A model generated the notes under the pieces. The model did not search any database. It worked only from the letters and a program-made list of their open reading frames with translations, and was not told the origin of the DNA. Made by a program: the position numbers and the translations under genes. This document shows, one piece after another, positions 40,672 to 51,537 of a stretch of DNA of 64,000 nucleotides. The DNA comes from Cristatella mucedo (taxonomy: Eukaryota > Bryozoa > Phylactolaemata > Cristatellidae). The stretch lies in assembly GCA_009760855.2 (NCBI GenBank), contig WPIO01000005.1, positions 7,016,001-7,080,000 on the forward strand, given 5' to 3'. Positions within the stretch are counted from its first letter, which is position 1, and every line of letters starts with the position of its first letter.

Positions 40672-41350
40672 GCCTCCGGAGGCGGAGCTGTCCACTCTCG
40701 GCGCTCTGCCGTTCGTGCCGTCGCGAGCGCCGTCGGTGTTTGCGGCCCGAAGAAGCAACACAGGATGGGCGCAGATTCGCGGTTCTGTGGTCGGGAATTT
40801 TGATCGCAAAACCTCCTCGGTTCAGCCATTCGCGGTACGACGCAGTAACATGGGCGGATCGAGACTCGACGGCCTCGGTTCGCCGCGGCGCGTCTCGGTC
40901 GGCATGGCTGCACGAGACCCTGCCGCCGTCTCTCCCATGTACACCGTTCGGCGAAGCGTCGTGGCTGGGCCGAGACACGACGGCTTCGGCGGATTCAGGC
41001 AGCCTTCGGTCATCGGACCCGGCGATTCCGGCGCCACGATTCTGACACAAGTTCACAGACCGAGCTATGCGGCGGGGATGAGATACGACGGTTACCCCTA
41101 TTTCGGCCAGTCACCCGTCGGTTTGACGGCCGATCCTTACGCTTACGCACCCTACCACCCGTACGAAGACTACGCTGCGGCCGCGGCGATCGCTGCGCAG
41201 TATCGTGTACAGACCGGTCAAGGCCAGGCTAGCACAGCGCCCGGCACGCCTGGCACACCCAGTGCGCCAAGCGCGCCCGCGGAGCCCGGCGCGCCAGCGG
41301 AGCCCAACGTGCCCGCTGCTGTTTCTCCTGATCGCCCGGGCGCAGACTAA
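40672..41350 (+). CDS. Ig-superfamily receptor, exon D (cytoplasmic tail with 36-residue repeats)
   Basis: Terminal exon of 679 nt. A strong acceptor (CTCTCTCTCTCTCCGCAG) precedes it. It begins with one base that completes the AA left by exon C, giving AAG (Lys), and then 225 codons and TAA. The protein contains about four degenerate repeats of about 36 residues, marked by FAARRSNTG, FAVRRSNMGGSRLDG, YTVRRSVVAGPRHDG and VHRPSYAAGMRYDG. A tyrosine-rich stretch follows (YPYF, YAYAPYHPYEDY, six Ala, AAQYR), then a Pro/Ala-rich end (PGTPGTPSAPSAP). SPRRVSVG contains a perfect R-R-x-S basophilic kinase site. Overlapping ORFs in other frames are longer on paper but are GC-rich shadows lacking the repeat pattern. 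Linkage to exon C is inferred from phase and strand across a 4.8-kb intron. It could instead be the last exon of another gene. Confidence 0.58.
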
Positions 41351-41625
41351 AGAAAAATAGGTTCTTCGCATTTACTATCGGAAGCGCCACATTTAAACCA
41401 GCGGGGTGCCAGCGTAGGCTCGTTCGCCTGACATGCCTGTTGGATGGACCGGCTGTTCGTGGGACGTCGCGAAAGCAAGCAACAGCCATCTACCGTCGCA
41501 GCTCGGTCGCTGAGCTGCTCGCCGCCCAAGACATTAGCTATCCAGATTCAATTTCGAGAGCACTACCAGGGCACTGTACAGACGACGAATGCGGCGACGC
41601 TGCGAGCGCAGGACTAGCAGAGCCC

Positions 41626-41630
41626 GCGGC

Positions 41631-41680
<50 letters not shown>

Positions 41681-41681
41681 G
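41626..41681. repeat. (GCG)n trinucleotide array
   Basis: About 17 GCG units in the GC-rich island after exon D. Open frames through it give polyalanine or polyglycine. It may instead be 5'UTR or promoter DNA. Confidence 0.9.
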
Positions 41682-42282
41682 CTCTGCTCAGAGAAAGCGA
41701 CGCGAGCGAGCGTGCGAGATAGCGCGCTCGGGCTTACCTGGCTCAGGAGCCGCTGGGTGACCTGCTCTTTCGCTGTGCGCTCCGCTCACCATTGGCTGTC
41801 GAAGGAGACTGCTTGCTCTTTGGTGTGATTAGTAGCGCGGCAGCAGGCAGCAGCCGCGCCAGGGCGTGCGATGCATGCTCGCTGTAGCGCCGACAGATCA
41901 TTTTGGGCTCGCCATCAGCCGCCGCTAGCTAGCGCGGAGTTACGAGTTGGAGAGCCTTTGAGCGCGTCTAAATGCGCGCGCATTTGAGCACACTTGGCAG
42001 CCGTTCTCGGTGCTCTGGCAGCTCGCGAAACTCGAGCGGTTCGCTCTGACTGCGCAGCGGCGTCTGTCCTGCTGACTGCGAGGCGGCGCATGTCCGGCTC
42101 AAGTTGAAGCTGCACGGTCGATGCTTCTGCCGACCCGAGGGCGAAATCTCCAAGCTAAGTCATCCAGAAGCGGGTAGGGAGATGATTCTTTGGGCGTTGA
42201 TGAGCCGGGTCGATACACCGACAAAGCAGACCGTGACTTCTACTGCATCGGGCGAATCTGCACGTTTAAACGATCATCGTGT

Positions 42283-42440
42283 CGCTCTGGTTTGGCCCAG
42301 GCGTTAACGTGCTCGCCTTCAACGACCGAAGACACGGTGAATGCATTTGATGACCGAGATCCTGGGCTCAAGTCCTAAAGCATATTTGAAGCGTCTGGAA
42401 AGAGATTAAGTTCTCTTTCGGTAAAAAATGAATTATATAT
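42283..42440 (+). mobile_element. SINE family B, plus strand, beside a palindrome
   Basis: TCTGGTTTGGCCCAGGCGTT head, AATGCATTTGATGACCGAG insert, box B-like TCCTGGGCTCAAGTCC, tail GAAGCGTCTGGAAAGAGATT. Its 3' TGAATTATATA run continues straight into the fold-back region at 42455. Confidence 0.58.
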
Positions 42441-42454
42441 AAATATATATATAC

Positions 42455-42553
42455 ATAATTCATTTTCTCATCCGACTAGAGCATCCGACTAGAGAAATTA
42501 AATAAATATATATATATATTTAATTGCTCTGGTCGGATGAGAAAATGAATTAT
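42455..42553. repeat. Fold-back palindrome, 29-bp arms
   Basis: Left arm ATAATTCATTTTCTCATCCG and nine more bases (42455-42483). Right arm TGCTCTGGTCGGATGAGAAA and nine more (42525-42553). One mismatch and a 41-bp AT-rich loop that is itself self-complementary. A third partial arm (TTAATTGCTCTAGTCGGATG) ends at 42583. Confidence 0.88.
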
Positions 42554-42639
42554 ATATATATTTAATTGCTCTAGTCGGATGAGGCTGCCGTCAACAAATC
42601 CGGCAACTGAAAACCGTACCGATGGGTTCCCTACCACTT

Positions 42640-42817
42640 CAGGTTTTTACCCTTTTATTAGCGAAGAAATGAGTGAAGAAATATACTCATTGCTCAGCGG
42701 TAGGCGATCACAGATCGGACTTGAATCTCAGGTTTTTACCCTTTTATTAGCGAAGAAATTAGTGAAGAAATATACTCATTGCTCAGCGGTAGGCGATCAC
42801 AGATCGGACTTGAATCT
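42640..42817. repeat. 89-bp tandem duplication
   Basis: Copies 42640-42728 and 42729-42817, both starting CAGGTTTTTACCCTTTTATT, differing at one base (GAGTG/TAGTG). The unit length is not a multiple of three. Confidence 0.92.
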
Positions 42818-44117
42818 CAGACAGTCTTTGCATGTAGCCGCAAGTATCAAAGGTACTCGATCGGTGAATCAGTCGCTCAGCCTTGGCTTTTAGCCGGCTT
42901 GACATTGCATCATGACGAACGTAGATTTGTGGAGCTTGAAACGAGTCTCGACCTGCCGTCGTTGCGAAGATATTTCCAAGTCACCTGCGCCGTCAAGTCC
43001 AAATACCGCCGCGGAGGCGCATCGGCCGATTCTGTAGCTAGAAATCCGAGTATTAAGCTTTCTACGTGCGCGCCATCCCGGTCAACCAACTGTGACTGCT
43101 GAGCAACGGAAAGCGGTGCGATTGACTTGTGCAATCGCTCGTTGGTGCAGTTGCTGCCGCTCTGCCCTGAGAGGACGGAGGAAAATAGTAACGCGCCTTG
43201 CTCAACTGGTCTTGTTCAACTAGCGTTAGCAGCAGGCCTGCAGCGGTCGTTTCAGCCGTTTTCACCAGGTGCCTTGGTGAAAGACAAATCAAGTTGCCCT
43301 GTTATGCCCGACTACAAAAAGGAGGTGCCTTAACGGAAAGGCTTTCGGTTCTGAGCGAAGACTCGAGAGGTTCAGCGTTAGGCCAGGGAGCAAGTACCTC
43401 AAGAAAGCTACTGAAGCCGAACACGGACCTCACTGCTCTCGTTAGACAATCGTCCTGGCATCAAGGTAAGCAATACATCATCATAGTTAGTCAGGTTTGT
43501 TCGTAAGTTAGTCCGTCCGTCGCAGTTACAGACGTCACGTCTACATTGAGTCGTTTGTCCCATATGTACAGTACTATGTAGTACATGCCCTAAAAGTGCA
43601 TTTGTATTACGTAGTACGACGACGGTACGGCAATGATGAGCTTAAAAAGGCGAGATAATTTGCAAGGTAAAACATAAGTACATTCTCTTAGTTCAAACTG
43701 AGCATTGCCATGTTAGAATGTCAGCGAAATTCATAAGTATATTCATTCATTCACTATGAACTTACAAGGGTTGCTCAAAGGGTGGCCATGGAATTCCAGC
43801 AGCTTTCGGTCTCTGTACTAGGATCACTTTTGCTGTCTTCCGAAGTGACGACTGGCGCTTCCGGTACTTCCGCTTGGGTTGGCTTAGTTATCCTATAATA
43901 AAGCTGTCTGAGTAAACGAGATCAGCAGGAAGTCAAGCTGTGCCCGCTTTACAAGCGAAGGGCTTGCATAAACAGAGTCTGCCCATGATTCTTCACTGGA
44001 GTGCTTTTTAATGATTTTTACGAGTATAAGTCGCACTTTTATTTAAATTAACATACATTAATTAGTTATGCAATTAATAAATTAATAAAAATTAATTTAA
44101 TTTATACAAAAAATACC

Positions 44118-44238
44118 GGAACGAAGCGAGCAGAATATAAGCTTATCAATAGATAACAGAAACAAGTAAAGCGAACATCAAAGGAAGCCACTCAGTGCCA
44201 CACAACTAAAACACAACAGAAACATCGCATCTGACGAG
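44118..44238 (+). repeat. 121-bp direct repeat, copy 1
   Basis: Starts GGAACGAAGCGAGCAGAATA and ends ATCGCATCTGACGAG. A copy of the same length with scattered differences is at 45190-45310. One copy lies inside and the other just outside the pogo-like element, which points to two neighbouring or nested copies of the element. Confidence 0.65.
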
Positions 44239-44261
44239 GAACATACTCTCTCTTGCTACCA

Positions 44262-44607
44262 AAGCCTGGAACTCCCTCCCGACCTGCGTCAGAACATCCC
44301 CTGACCTGACCACATTTAAAAGGAACATAAAAACACACTTATTTAGGACAGCATTTATTGGGTCCCTGTGATTCGTCCTTCACGTGCTTATGCGTGCTGA
44401 CACTGTGCATGCTGCCACTAACCACATTTGCATGCTGACCCTGTGCATGTTACCCCTAACCATGTTATTCATTTTGTTTGTTTTTCAAGCATGATTTTAC
44501 TTACCATTCAATTGCATTTCCCTTTGCAGCAAATGTAAAGCGCCTAGAGAGAGATTAAGTTCTCTGAGGGCGCTTTATCAAGTACATTATTATTATTATT
44601 ATTATTA
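44262..44607 (+). mobile_element. (ATT)n LINE 3' end inserted in the pogo-like element
   Basis: AAAGCCTGGAACTCCCTCCC through SPDLTTFKRN-type codons, stop, 3'UTR, hairpin 44537-44578 and (ATT)n to 44607. Little diverged, so younger than its host element. Confidence 0.82.
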
Positions 44608-45189
44608 CTACAAAGTTTATAAACCTGCGACTTATACACTGCAAGTAATTTTTGACGCCTCCAGGAAGAGTTAGAAGAGCCAGTATCAAACATGTTCGTA
44701 AATGGGTTTAACATTTTGGGATAGCATAAAAAAGAAGTCACTGTGAAGCCGCTCAATAATACAGGAATTTCAAACATGCTGTATGAAACTGAAGACGATG
44801 CATTCTATGAGGACAGCGACGATTCAGACATTGTCAATGTTGCAGAAGACTATGAAGATGTTAGTAGTGATACTGACGATGAGTTTTCTTACTAAGTGTG
44901 ATTATTAAAGCAAACGTATATTAATACAAAATGATCTATATATTCAATAATAAATCAATAAAAAAAATCCCATAAGTTTAGGGTACGAATTGTATTTGTG
45001 TGCGGCTTATACTCGTAAAGTTATGGTTTATGTGGCGTGCTTACCACCCAGGTCAGCAGACACTCAGGCCCACCTTCCAGAGCAAAAGTAAAGCTTGAAT
45101 TAATTGTTCGCGGGTGCAAGCTAAAACTAGTGGTGGCCACCCGTCATCATATACCGGCAAGTTTTCACAACATTGAATTAGGGACAAAA

Positions 45190-45310
45190 GGAACGAAGCG
45201 AGCAGAATATAAGCCTATCTATAGATAACATAAAAAAGTAAAGCGAACATCAAAAGAAGCCACTCAGTGCCACACTACCAAAACACAACAGAAACATCGC
45301 ATCTGACGAG
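45190..45310 (+). repeat. 121-bp direct repeat, copy 2
   Basis: Partner of 44118-44238. It lies beyond the right terminal repeat of the pogo-like element, so a second, truncated copy probably follows the first. Confidence 0.65.
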
Positions 45311-45599
45311 AAACTAAACAAGCAGAAAAAGAATGCAGAGGAAGCCCTTGAATTGTGTGCTAGCAAGGTGAAAGGCATAAAGATACGCGAGGTAAGATTC
45401 GAGCACTTCACGCCCGAGGTCGTTTTATGGAGTCCCTGTGGGGCTCACTAGCTAGGCTGGACATAAAATTGGTCAGCGAACATCGAGACCCGCATTGTAA
45501 TGGAGCACTTACATTTCTCGTTATTTTTAAATATTATATGTTAGTAATAATACTAATACTAATAAAAGGCATATATATATATATAGAAAAAAGAGCTAA

Positions 45600-46145
<546 letters not shown>

Positions 46146-46149
46146 GAAT

Positions 46150-47240
46150 TTCCATTTACTGTAAGGGAAGTATGTCAATATGGTTAGCAATAGCATGAAT
46201 AGTACCAGAATGCTTGGGCATACAAAATATAATTCATACAAATTCATCAAATGCTGTGAGGAGCAGGTGCATTTTAAACTTCTTTTCGAATGTCATCAAT
46301 TCATTGGATGTCTTCAGTCAGGAGTGAGTTTCTGGCTCTGGAAGCATAAGAACTAAAGGCATGCTAGCCAAAGTATTCAAAGTTGTTTCGAGACATAGCC
46401 AAATGACGAGTCAGATGAGCTGGTGGTGCGATGCCTGGCCTTATTGGGAAGTTGTTCGGGTAGATTCGTTGGAGCAACAGAAGTAAAGGACCTAGAAGTG
46501 AGTTACAAAAACAGGAAGTTGATGTGCCTCCTGATGGGGAGTCACTGCAGTTTGGAAAGAAGTTTTGAAATGCGGCAAGTGCATTGCTATCAATAGATAT
46601 GCCTAGCTGTTGAGTTTTTCCCCAACTGTAACTGCCTATTTCCATTGGCAGGCAGACTAGTAGGAATAAATTTACAGAATTTGAGACATGACGTTCTAAA
46701 CGCGTGCACAAGCTTAAATATGGCATCTCTGCCTAAGTAGGCTCTAATATATGCAGTTTTACTTAGCTGAAAAGAGGTAGGCTTGGCTGTGGAGCTGATT
46801 TGGTCGTCTAGTGAAAAAGTTCACTATGGAACAGGACACCCAGATTTAATGCAGATGCTGTCTAAGCTAAGTTGGCATAGCCCATTTTAAGGGCTAGATT
46901 TTCGCATTTCTGAGTAATCCTTAGTGTGCCTGTGCCTAGCAATTTGGTTTTGTCATAATTTAATTTATGAAGGTTTGTTTCATTCAAGTTGGAATGCTGG
47001 AAATACATGCAGCAAGGAAACCGAAAGAGTTTTATGTGCAGGAAGGCAGACAGGGAACACAGCTCAAGCCCAGAAGCGAGCCATATGAACAGAAAGGAAA
47101 GTCTAAGTTGCCCGTGGCGATGACGTCGGTGAGTAAGAGGATGTAAATTGTAAGAAAGTTTGGACCAAGCACATTGGCTTGTACCTCGTACTTTAGGCAC
47201 TCGTCGGATGAATGTTGCTCGTGGGCTCAATTCTCTGGAT
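46150..47240 (-). mobile_element. Old (ATT)n-family LINE, minus strand
   Basis: NYDKTKLLGTGTLRITQKCE near 46930 corresponds to FNDDKTELLVVGKP..QK of the others, and SFLFIW/HRRHRHG near 47100 to the ADVIAKH region. Its 3' end runs into the microsatellite block at 46142. Confidence 0.6.
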
Positions 47241-48207
47241 TCTCCCGCGGAGATGGGACTTAAACCACTGCACTACGCGCTATCGTTTCCATAGTCGGAT
47301 CTAGTATTTTGGTTTGGCAACCTTGCCCTTGACCTAGATGCTTTGCCTGGATTGAACGCACCTGACCTAGGCTTCGGTTGATCTGTGCGTAATGACTCAG
47401 CGTAGCCGCATGCGAAAACGTCGATTCGAGTCTGACGTAGTAGCTGCAAACATTTGAAAGCAGCGACGGCAAGTGGCGCTTAAGCATGTGGACAATTAGC
47501 GGAAAAGCAATCAACCCGGTACGTTTAGGATGTACTCATTTCTCATTTTGCCAGCTGGCCAGCCACGACAAATTGCAACTGGCAACAGCCTTGGTCGCTC
47601 GGTCGCTTGGCCTCAGCCAGTCAGCCTCGGCCATTATTGCCTCCGCTGCATGCAAACGGGTGTCTGTCGTCCGAATAAAAAGCCCTGCACCGCTCCGTCG
47701 TGTCGCTTCTGAGAGACCTGTCCACGAGTATGCGCAGGCGGCAATCCTCGGCAGTAGGCGCACCCTAAACCGTCTTGCTCGGACAGGCCAAAGAGCGTTC
47801 GCAGCGGCGTGACGCTCAGTCTGTGTGCTCATCGAGCTGTCCCCGCGTGCACACCGAGTGCCCGAGTCACCGCCCTGCACCCTATCTTTAGTCCTCGGCA
47901 GGCAGACTTCAGTTGTCCTGCCTTAAAACATATTTCCGACTCTTGCTGTTTCGCAGTTCGTAGTCTATCTTATGTGACACAAGCGGCATCCATCGAAAGT
48001 TCGCCGATGTGTAGCGAGACCTTTCGGCGCCCGGGGACAGAGCTAGGAATGGTAACCCATCGCCTTGTCAAAAATTGCTGCAAAGTAGCTCCACCACAGA
48101 AGAAATTCAAAAAACACTCGCTAGCAGGCATATCGAATCGAGAAAGGTTTATTAACTGAATTACAGGTGCAGGGTAGCTATCGCAGCTATAGCTTAGGGG
48201 TATTTTT
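47241..48207. other. GC-rich patch, no gene recognised
   Basis: 47.55-48.0 kb is GC-rich with a TATA-like GAATAAAAAGCCC near 47676. Possible promoter; no exon could be supported. Confidence 0.35.
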
Positions 48208-49440
48208 CTTGCCTTGAACGTGGCAACTGGTCTGTTACAGTTTGAAATTCAATATTTTCTAGTGTTTTTTCTCTACGCTTAACAAGGCCGAATCGGAAGT
48301 CGATCTTACCTCATTGATGCTCTCAGATAAGACAAGATGATCTTCAGCTTGCTAAAGGAACATTCACAACAAGCAACTGACACAGCTATTGTGAAAAGAA
48401 CTTACAGAGAAACTCTCAAATTAGGAACCACGTGTTTTCCATAACTGACAATGAAAGACATGAGTTCTAGTGGCGTCTATAGTGCCGAGACGTGACGTGT
48501 GGCAAAAAGCTTTTTATAATTACATAGTACGTTCTGCATCTCTGTTCCATCAACGTCCAAACAATATAAGCCCCCCACATTTAGACACTGCTGACGGATT
48601 TTGGTCTTGTCAAGTGTCTTCAAAAGCCTCTCAGCTTCCAACAAGAAACCAAATTGGGCATCAAAATCTGTGAGCCGGAAAACCTAGTTGTTACTTGTTG
48701 TCAGAAATAGTCTATGCTGTCCTTCGCGATTCTCGAAATCTCCTCCTCTGCCGTGAGACCAGCGTCTCTAGACAGCTATCGATGCATCGATGCGTCCTTT
48801 GGCCGACTCTTCGTTCAACTGTAACTGCCCACAATGCACAGCTCCTTTTGGCATCTAGTAGTACTTCTTGGCACGGGTATTCTCGAAGTCTGGACATCAA
48901 CTAAATCTCAAGAGAGTGGAGGTCACAAGAGGTGTCTTTGAAGTTCATATGTTGATATTGCAGTCTTTCCTGAACGCGGTCAATCCTCCTTGATGATGCT
49001 GTACCAAAACGGCAACAGAGCCTAAACTTTGAAGTTCAAAATACAAAGTAGGAGACTGCCAGCTTCACTTCCTGTTTCAAGTATTCCACTTGTATCCTCA
49101 GACAGTCTCTCCAAAAGACCTGCAATGCTGCATCATTGATGACTTCCACAGCCTTCACCATTGCGCTCCACCCTGTTGCACAGTCACGTTTGACGGTATT
49201 GGTTAAGACTTTCTCAGTTCTTCCACCTCAGAGTTGATCTTGAAAAGAATAGTCAGGCGCTCTTCATTTTCCCCAAAAATATAATGACAACAGAATCTTG
49301 ACTTTTCAGCATGAAATCCTCCTGGGTTCAAGCTGCGGTTATCACAATTTGGAAAAATTGCCTTCTCATTTCTGGACATTAGGCTCTTTTGAATACCTGA
49401 CAAGTGGCCAGACAAGACGGTTGCGTTATTGTAGAACAGC
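48208..49440 (-). pseudogene. Relic of a second hAT transposase (ZMYM1-like branch)
   Basis: On the minus strand, SGHLSGIQKSLMSRNEKAIF, then PNCDNRSLNPGGFHA, corresponds to the conserved M-S-G..SG(V/I)Q..I...NPKA.F..C..HSLNL.G.HA block of this hAT branch. About 900 bp downstream, TIAVSVACCECSFSKLKII and YLRASMR matches the C-terminal dimerisation block (SVASCERSFSKLKLIK.YLRSTM). TGWSAMVKAVEVIND lies where the family has a TRW-S segment. Frame breaks and stops are frequent. No terminal repeats were located, so the ends are approximate. Confidence 0.68.
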
Positions 49441-49563
49441 CAGTTAAGTAAGCCTAACTTTTCAAGTCTAGTAGTGTGTCGGTGCTCAGCTACAGCACAA
49501 TCTTGACGCGGCGTAATAGTAGGTCGGGCTCACTCTTGGCGCGACACAGCCCACCTGAGACAG

Positions 49564-49870
49564 TCAGGATGGTGTTAGTGGACGGTGAGCGTAGCTGGAA
49601 CGCTGACGCAGAGGTGAATGGCTGTGTGCTTGATGCGCTGCGAGCGCCATTCGAATACATTGACGTTAAAGCCCTCTTGGTGTTTCCGTGTCGTCGTATC
49701 AGCGGCTTAGCAGTCACCCGCCAGGCACTTACGAACGGTGGTCTAGCGGCATGTTCCAAAATAAGCTACGAAAACTGCGACTTTCGAGTCGAAATTTCGG
49801 CAAACCTTTTTAGGCGTCGTGCACTAAATTTCGTGCCACTGCGCTTACGCCTTATCGTGCAAATGGTCTC
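49564..49870 (+). pseudogene. Possible second, decayed V-like Ig exon
   Basis: Open stretch after an AG acceptor (CACCTGAGACAG) in phase 1, the same phase as exon A. It starts RMVLVDGERSWN, comparable to LVLLVDGRALNN of exon A. LLVFPCRRISGLAVTRQAL follows where exon A has MLTCDLEFSPGVSRNVLAL, and it ends FRRRALNF..LRLRLIVQM where exon A ends YRFSFNVV..VRLSVFID. Length is similar (about 102 versus 109 residues). No good phase-1 donor ends the stretch and no F-strand exon with YxC was found downstream, so it is either a broken paralogue or a chance likeness. Alignment was by eye only. Confidence 0.3.
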
Positions 49871-51529
49871 CCTATGCCGGCCCAGCCAGTAGCTCTCCGC
49901 ACTTTCGAAGCATTCACACCACTTGGCGCTCTAGCGATAGACAAGATGTGATCAGATCCAGAAAAATTGCATCTGGCGCAGCACTAAATTGCATTCTCCT
50001 AACGAATTTGGCATACTCTTTGCTTATACGATAAGTGCGAGCGTACGCATAACTATTTGGTTTGCAAGTATATTAAAAGTAGATCCTGAGAAACCAGAAC
50101 ATCATTTTGGTCGGGAAGAAGTGATCAAACAAAGTAGTTTCCTATGCTAGCGGTTGTTCGCTGCTTTCGGTTTTTTGCGCCGCAGTTGCTAGATCCTCTG
50201 GGAGCATTAATTGATGACCGCGTCGTCAGCAAAGCCTGTTCGGCAATACATATTTTGATGTGCGTTGACGCGGACTATCTGACTGCATGCTGTCTTCGCG
50301 CCTGCTCCATTTTTCCTGATTTGTGACAAGTGCTTTTTCGGACTTTACGTACAGTCTTAAGACAGTCGGTAGACGTAGCGACACCCATTCGCTGTTTGCC
50401 TGAAGCGCGCCAAATATTTGTGCTGTCAACCATTGCCACTAGTCGTCCTTTAAAAAGAATAATGATGACTATATGGGCACTTTAAATATGCTGAACAGGA
50501 GGCAGATAAGTTGCTTTCTAATGAAACGCACGATCAAATTTAAACGCGTACACGCACGAAAATCTCATATTGACCGCGAGTTTTTCGAAGGTCTTCAAAT
50601 AAGGCAATGATAGGGGTACGAGTGTATGGTTACTTATGCTTTTGCTTTATCTACCTGAGTCAGGAGAATTGCTATTGCGACGTGAGGCTCGATGGAAAAG
50701 TATCTCAGATTGGTGGGTTACATGGCAGTACAGTTCGCTTAGTCGTCATCATCTTCACCGTCGTGGATATTAAGCTCGAGCACTGAGAGTAAAATGCTAA
50801 GGAAATTCGAGGAAGAGATTTCGCTGCGCAGATGCTATATCATCCTTATTTTCGATTAAATCCATTTAGCCCAGCCTCATAATCACATTTCCAATTCATC
50901 ACTTTGAAAAGGAAGTATTCTAAGCCAACTAAATACGCCATGACTCGCGAAGCATTCTCTTTTGCCTGTACTGGCTTGATTGGTACTAGAAAATAAATCG
51001 GAGATCATGATTCTTGTAGGTTTTTAAACTGCATTTGAAAATATACACCAGCTCTTGCAGCGGATAGAATGGATTGACTTACTGTGAGACTCCACATTGT
51101 TATGTAGGCGTCAGCGTTCCAGTGCAGTCGCTTCTCTCTGAGTAATTCTTCCAACATTCTTGGCAGAAATGGCCTTGCTTTAGTATTGGTGAACGTTAAC
51201 TCTCTGAAAGCTTAATGGACTGTCCTCCTGTCTTAGTTTATTTTTCTCAAATTTATTTTATGCAAGATGCGCACTGTTGACAACCAGCTAATGCATGTAA
51301 AGCCCCGCTGACCTACACTCCACAATAGTGCAGTACCTGCTCAGAGTTTATGCCCCGGAAGAGAGTCAGGAAGTTTGGCTTTCTTTTTCTGAAAGTCGCA
51401 CGGTTCTCCAAAATCCATGTCCATGCGAGCTTAGCATGCGGATGCTGATACGATGAAGGCAGGTTTAAAACGTATCTGTGTGTTTTTCCCCCCAGAGCGC
51501 TAGAAATTTTGTGCTCGTGGAAGTCCACA
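49871..51529. other. No gene recognised
   Basis: Searched for an F-strand YxC exon that would continue the Ig-like stretch at 49564; none seen. Confidence 0.45.
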
Positions 51530-51537
51530 TGCTAACC
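51530..51537. repeat. hAT target-site duplication, left copy
   Basis: TGCTAACC directly before the CAG terminus of the hAT element; the identical octamer follows the right terminus at 53979-53986. Perfect match shows a simple cut-and-paste insertion with no later rearrangement of the ends. Confidence 0.85.

Larger units (their letters stand above)
41351..44011. other. GC-rich region after exon D
   Basis: 41.35-42.2 kb is CpG-rich with the GCG array and an inverted CCAAT (ATTGG) near 41790. 42.6-43.5 kb has open frames without domains, one ending at a good donor (CAAG|GTAAGC at 43465). This may be the 5' region of an unrecognised gene or an alternative 3' part of the Ig gene. Confidence 0.35.
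44012..45027 (+). mobile_element. pogo/Tigger-like DNA transposon remnant, interrupted by a LINE
   Basis: Left end TTTTTACGAGTATAAGTCGC and right end, read inward, CCATAACTTTACGAGTATAA form inverted repeats. Near the right end the plus strand reads KPLNNTGISNMLYETEDDAF and then an acidic tail (YEDSDDSD, EDYEDVSSDTDDEF) to a stop at 44893. GISNALDGTEDD followed by an acidic C-terminus is typical of the pogo/jerky-type DDE transposases. A 5'-truncated LINE (44262-44607) sits in the middle. The main catalytic domain is missing, so this is an internally deleted copy. Confidence 0.6.

Noticed and set aside
40443-41045. 200-codon plus-strand frame overlapping exon D
   Set aside because: Arg/Ser-rich composition of a shifted frame. 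It crosses the strong splice acceptor at 40671 and lacks the repeat pattern seen in the chosen frame.
42779-43102. Frame with RYFQVTCAVKSKY considered as an Ig F/G-strand exon
   Set aside because: No D-x-G before the cysteine, begins within the 89-bp duplication and no supported acceptor in frame.
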